From JANYCO01 sp035535995 (GTDB taxonomy: Bacteria > Bacteroidota > Bacteroidia > Cytophagales > Cytophagaceae): 64,000 bases of DNA. This document shows positions 61,190 to 64,000 of the stretch, in pieces; positions within the stretch are counted from its first letter, which is position 1; every line of letters begins with the position of its first letter. The translations under genes were made by a program, and so were the position numbers. The DNA is taken from NCBI GenBank assembly GCA_035535995.1, contig DATLOZ010000014.1:29943-93942 (forward strand), written 5' to 3'. The notes below the pieces were generated by a model. That model ran no database searches. It saw nothing but the letters and a program-made list of their open reading frames with translations, and had not been told where the DNA came from.

Positions 61190-61748
61190 GGATCAGAATT
61201 TATAGAATTTTAGAATTAGCAGAATTAGAATTTTAGAATCAAAAGTGTTTAGATTCTTCCATCTTATCCGATTTATATCTTGGATTAAATACTAGTTTAT
61301 ATTGCAATCCTAAACTTCCAAAGTTAATCAGTAATCCTTTTTCGAAGTTGTATGCAATTACGTAATTTTTAGCTTGTGCCAAATGAACATGTTCAAGATT
61401 AATAATGGCTTTTAATTCAATCATTAACTTGTCTTCTACGACGAAGTCTGCTCTTCGCTTTCCTACATTAATCCCGTTGTAGAATATTATGTGTTCCTTT
61501 TCTCTTTGAAATTTGATGTTTATATTTTCTAACTCAATAGCCAAACATCTTTGATAAATCACTTCCTGAAAACCATTCCCTAAAGTGTTATGAACTTTCA
61601 TAGCACAGCCGATTATCTTATAAGTCAATTCATCAAATATCATGATTACAAAAAATTAAAAAAAGAGAGTATGATTTAGTAATAAAGTTAAGTCTTTATT
61701 CTTTTTATCAAAAATCTGTCTATTCTAAAATCCTGTAAATCCTGATCC
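61190..61748. mobile_element. Putative GxxExxY nuclease cassette framed by inverted family D repeats
   Basis: The left end (61190-61223) and the reverse complement of the right end (61715-61748) match at 28 of 34 bases; both begin GGATCAG. Between them lie only a further repeat arm (61224-61240), the GxxExxY gene (61239-61643) and a 71-bp AT-rich leader. The cassette occupies the whole argF'/argD gap: it begins 4 bases past the argF' start and ends 1 base before the argD stop. No target duplication is obvious. It is inferred, not proven, to be mobile. Confidence 0.6.
61239..61643 (-). CDS. GxxExxY family protein (PD-(D/E)xK-like nuclease fold)
   Basis: 134 residues. The family motif is intact: GFQEVIY at 24-30 (G24, E27, Y30) inside LGNGFQEVIYQRCLAIEL. 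Next comes the nuclease-like core RRADFVVEDKLMIELKAI with D66 and E76-L-K78, matching the D-...-ExK pattern of the PD-(D/E)xK superfamily, then HVHLAQAKNYVIAYNFEKGL and LINFGSLGLQYK. Function is not established; it has been suggested to be a nuclease. It stands in the middle of an arginine operon with the same orientation. The stop codon is formed by a family D repeat arm. Confidence 0.9.
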   Translation of the reverse strand: MIFDELTYKIIGCAMKVHNTLGNGFQEVIYQRCLAIELENINIKFQREKEHIIFYNGINVGKRRADFVVEDKLMIELKAIINLEHVHLAQAKNYVIAYNFEKGLLINFGSLGLQYKLVFNPRYKSDKMEESKHF

Positions 61749-62897
61749 TTACTTCACAAGCATCTTACTCATCACTTCCTTGAATGCATTCAGGAAGAAA
61801 TCCGCTTCTTCTTTTTTAAGGTTCAGAGCGGAAAGCAGACGCATTGTATTTTTATCAGAAGAAGATCCTGTGAAAATTTTATGATCGAAGATCAGGTTAT
61901 TGCGTACATCGGCACAAGGGAATTCCAGTTCTACACCGATCATCAAACCGCGGCCACGTACTTCTTTTACGCCGGAGATCTTTTTCAATTCTCCCATAAG
62001 GTAGTTTCCTACAAACGTAGAGTTTTCCATCAGCTTTTCTTCTTTCATCACTTCCAGCACGGCTAGTCCTGCTGCGCAAGCCAGGTGGTTTCCCCCGAAG
62101 GTAGTGCCTAGTAAACCATGTTTCGGTTTGATATGCGGCGCAATAGAAATTCCACCGATCGGAAATCCATTCCCCATACCTTTTGCCATGCTATAGATAT
62201 CAGCATTTACACCTGCATAGTCGTGTGAATAGAACTTACCACTTCGTCCGTAACCACATTGTACAGAGTCGGCGATGTATACGGCGTTGTATTGATCACA
62301 GAGCGAGCGGATCTTTTTCAGGAAGGATTCAGAAGCTACATAGATCCCCCCTACTCCCTGGATTCCTTCGATGATCACAGAAGAAATTTCATTGCCGTGT
62401 TGTTTGAATGCTTCTTCCAACGCTTGTTCATCGTTGTAGGGAAGGAAAATAATATTGTCGGTTTGGTTGATAGGTGCTACGATAGAAGGATTGTCTGTAG
62501 CGGCTACAGCGAGAGAAGTTCTGCCGTGGAATCCTTTTTTGAAAGCGATCACTTTTTTCTTTCCGTTGTGAAAAGAAGCGAGCTTCAACGCATTTTCATT
62601 TGCTTCAGCACCTGAGTTGCAAAGGAAGAGTTGGTAATCTGGTTTTCCGGAAACCTCTCCAAGAAGTTTCGCCAGCTCATCTTGCAGAGAGATGATCACG
62701 TAATTGGAATAGAACGCGATTTTATTCAGTTGTTCGGTAATTCTTTTTACGTAATGTGGATGTGTATGTCCGATGGAGATCACTGCATGGCCGCCGTAGA
62801 GATCCAGGTATTTGATACCGTTCTTATCCCAAAGATAAGATCCTTCTGCTTTTACCGGCTCTACGTTGATCAGTGGGTACACATCGAATGGTTTCAT
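61749..62897 (-). CDS. argD: Acetylornithine (N-acyl-ornithine) aminotransferase
   Basis: 382 residues, class III PLP aminotransferase. SYLWDKNGIKYLDLYGGHAV near the start, LCNSGAEANENALKLASFHN, GKKKVIAFKKGFHGRTSLAV, and the PLP lysine in SMAKGMGNGFPIGGISIAPH. HGLLGTTFGGNHLACAAGLA follows, and the small domain ends NLKKEEADFFLNAFKEVMSK. It transaminates N-acyl-glutamate semialdehyde with glutamate. The upstream gene argC is 36 bp away (gap filled with a family B repeat) and the GxxExxY cassette follows. Confidence 0.95.
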   Translation of the reverse strand: MKPFDVYPLINVEPVKAEGSYLWDKNGIKYLDLYGGHAVISIGHTHPHYVKRITEQLNKIAFYSNYVIISLQDELAKLLGEVSGKPDYQLFLCNSGAEANENALKLASFHNGKKKVIAFKKGFHGRTSLAVAATDNPSIVAPINQTDNIIFLPYNDEQALEEAFKQHGNEISSVIIEGIQGVGGIYVASESFLKKIRSLCDQYNAVYIADSVQCGYGRSGKFYSHDYAGVNADIYSMAKGMGNGFPIGGISIAPHIKPKHGLLGTTFGGNHLACAAGLAVLEVMKEEKLMENSTFVGNYLMGELKKISGVKEVRGRGLMIGVELEFPCADVRNNLIFDHKIFTGSSSDKNTMRLLSALNLKKEEADFFLNAFKEVMSKMLVK

Positions 62898-62900
62898 AGT

Positions 62901-62935
62901 ATTAATTTTAAATTTTGAGTTATGAATTTTGAATT
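62901..62935. repeat. Family B repeat in the argC/argD gap
   Basis: ATTAATTTTAAATTTTGAGT followed by TATGAATTTTGAATT, units TTTTGAG/TTATGAA/TTTTGAA. It fills the gap and supplies part of the argC stop codon (complement of 62934-62936). Confidence 0.7.
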
Positions 62936-63935
62936 AAAACGCTGCTGCTTTTAATTTTAAACCTGTAGTTTCTTCCAATCCAAACATTAGGTTCATATTT
63001 TGTACAGCCTGTCCTGACGCACCTTTCAGCAAGTTGTCGTTCATACTCACAATAAGTAGTTTATTATCGTGCTTTTCCAGGTATATGATCGTGTTGTTAG
63101 TATTTACCACTTGTTTCAGATCAGGATTTACTTTAGAAATATGCGTGAACGGATGGCCGGCATAATACTCTTCATAAATTTTATACGCTTCTTCCAACGT
63201 GCCGTCAAATGTGGTATAGAGCGTGGCATAAATACCGCGAGTAAAATCTCCTCGAAAAGGAATGAAGTTTAATGCTTTGTCCAGCGCGGGTTGCAGCTGT
63301 TTCAGGCTTTGCGTAATTTCTTTCAGATGTTGATGTGTAAAGGCTTTGTAGATGGAGAAGTTATTATTTCTCCAGCTGAAATGCGAAGTAGCGGAAAGAC
63401 CTTGCCCTGCTCCTGTAGAACCAGTGATCCCAGAGATATGTACTTCATCTTTGATCAATCCTTTAGAAGCCAATGGATATAAGCCTAATTGGATACAAGT
63501 GGCGAAACAACCCGGGTTGGCAATGTATTTCGCTTTTTTGATCTTCTCTCTCTGAAGCTCTGCAAGGCCGTACACAAAATCTTGTGTGTTGACTGCAGAA
63601 TTATAGGTTTTATTTTTTTCTACCAAACGGAAATCCTGGCTCAGGTCGATAATTCTGAAAGAGGAGTCCTTGAAATAGTCTGCGTTGTTGTCAATAAATT
63701 TGATCGCATCGCCATGACCCACGCATAGGAAGAGTACATCGATGTCTTTGGAAAGTGTTTCTGAAAATTTCAGATCGGTAACTCCAAAAAGATCTGTGTG
63801 TACTTGTGAAACAGGGTTCCCTGCATTGCTGTTGCTATGCGCGAAAATAATTTTTACTTCCGGATGAAACACCAACAGACGGATCAGCTCTCCTCCTGTG
63901 TATCCTGCACTTCCTACTATTCCTACTTTTATCAT
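62934..63935 (-). CDS. argC: N-acetyl-gamma-glutamyl-phosphate reductase
   Basis: 333 residues. NAD(P)-binding GIVGSAGYTGGELIRLLVFH (5-24); catalytic Cys in YIANPGCFATCIQLGLYPLA; ISGITGSTGAGQGLSATSHF; FIPFRGDFTRGIYATLYTTF. It reduces N-acyl-glutamyl phosphate to the semialdehyde, third step of arginine synthesis. It is the first gene of the operon visible here; the operon may begin further upstream beyond the window. Its stop codon lies in a family B repeat. Confidence 0.96.
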   Translation of the reverse strand: MIKVGIVGSAGYTGGELIRLLVFHPEVKIIFAHSNSNAGNPVSQVHTDLFGVTDLKFSETLSKDIDVLFLCVGHGDAIKFIDNNADYFKDSSFRIIDLSQDFRLVEKNKTYNSAVNTQDFVYGLAELQREKIKKAKYIANPGCFATCIQLGLYPLASKGLIKDEVHISGITGSTGAGQGLSATSHFSWRNNNFSIYKAFTHQHLKEITQSLKQLQPALDKALNFIPFRGDFTRGIYATLYTTFDGTLEEAYKIYEEYYAGHPFTHISKVNPDLKQVVNTNNTIIYLEKHDNKLLIVSMNDNLLKGASGQAVQNMNLMFGLEETTGLKLKAAAF

Positions 63936-63964
63936 AAACTTCTTTTACTAATGAAGTACTAATG

Positions 63965-63997
63965 AGTGGTGCCCCGACTCAAAGTCGAGGCACCACT
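63965..63997. terminator. Hairpin at right edge, possible terminator or repeat
   Basis: AGTGGTGCCCCGACT (63965-63979) and AGTCGAGGCACCACT (63983-63997) pair with one mismatch over 15 bp, loop CAA. It is upstream of argC on the minus strand and may end transcription of the gene beyond the window, though no T run is visible at either side. Confidence 0.5.
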
Positions 63998-64000
63998 GTA

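Noticed and set aside
59378..63935. An arginine riboswitch or T-box in the operon
   Set aside because: The gaps contain only the repeat hairpins described; no conserved riboswitch core was seen.

Overview
The window is a stretch of a Bacteroidota chromosome, most likely from the Chitinophagales/Chitinophagaceae side of the phylum. Evidence: secreted proteins with both type A and type B (CHU_C-like) type IX secretion sorting domains, an arginine operon built around an argF' transcarbamylase (the N-acylated-ornithine route), lysine-tailed TopA, DUF2851, WbqC and HTTM-like proteins, an ECF42-type sigma factor beside a YCII/DGPF protein, and promoters of the Bacteroidota form (TTG, about 19 nt, TAnnTTTG), for example in front of the HU gene. 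No rRNA, prophage, CRISPR or complete transposase gene was seen. There is one tRNA (Ser-UGA).

Layout. 1-2.2 kb: 3' end of a large T9SS surface protein and a RelE/ParE-type toxin-antitoxin pair. 2.4-12.6 kb: haem-binding and hemerythrin-like envelope proteins, a 1280-residue GH18+GH16 polysaccharidase, a fatty-acid desaturase, an imelysin-like/di-haem peroxidase fusion and a phospholipase C-type phosphoesterase. 12.8-20 kb: ECF42 sigma factor and YCII protein, a fused SpmA-SpmB protein, a PAS-LuxR regulator, a small T9SS protein, a glycosyltransferase and a VOC protein. 20.2-32.3 kb: tRNA-Ser, BrkB, YbgC, MltG, Sua5, then a PspA plus four-TerD envelope-stress block, a lipid A-type acyltransferase, WbqC, ClpC and a cytochrome c. 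32.3-48.9 kb: DnaA-box-rich gap, HU, a FAD oxidoreductase, several polytopic glycosyltransferase or polymerase-like proteins, Sir2, TopA, SixA, enoyl-CoA hydratase, DUF2851, PyrF and LolA. 49-59 kb: FtsK, a DJ-1 family protein, a LytS/LytTR-type two-component pair, an ICMT-like protein with an Omp85-like barrel, an EF-hand lipoprotein, RpiB and a GH71/99-like lipoprotein. 59.4-63.9 kb: argC-argD-argF'-argB.

The most striking feature is in the gaps between genes. At least seven unrelated families of hairpin-forming repeats share one design: short units of about 7-8 nt in tandem, followed by the same units in reverse complement. They sit almost always within a few bases of a stop codon and often supply it. 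Every gap of the arginine operon is filled by a different family. One gap also contains a GxxExxY (PD-(D/E)xK-like) nuclease gene framed by inverted copies of one repeat, so it looks like a self-contained cassette and a candidate source of repeat mobility. Separately, two copies of a 183-186 bp MITE (41201 and 57251) with 10-11 bp target duplications and a 132 bp MITE (16135) with a 6 bp duplication show real transposition. One of these MITEs has landed inside an older repeat hairpin.

The housekeeping genes are intact. Most features rest on recognised motifs read by eye; no database search was possible.
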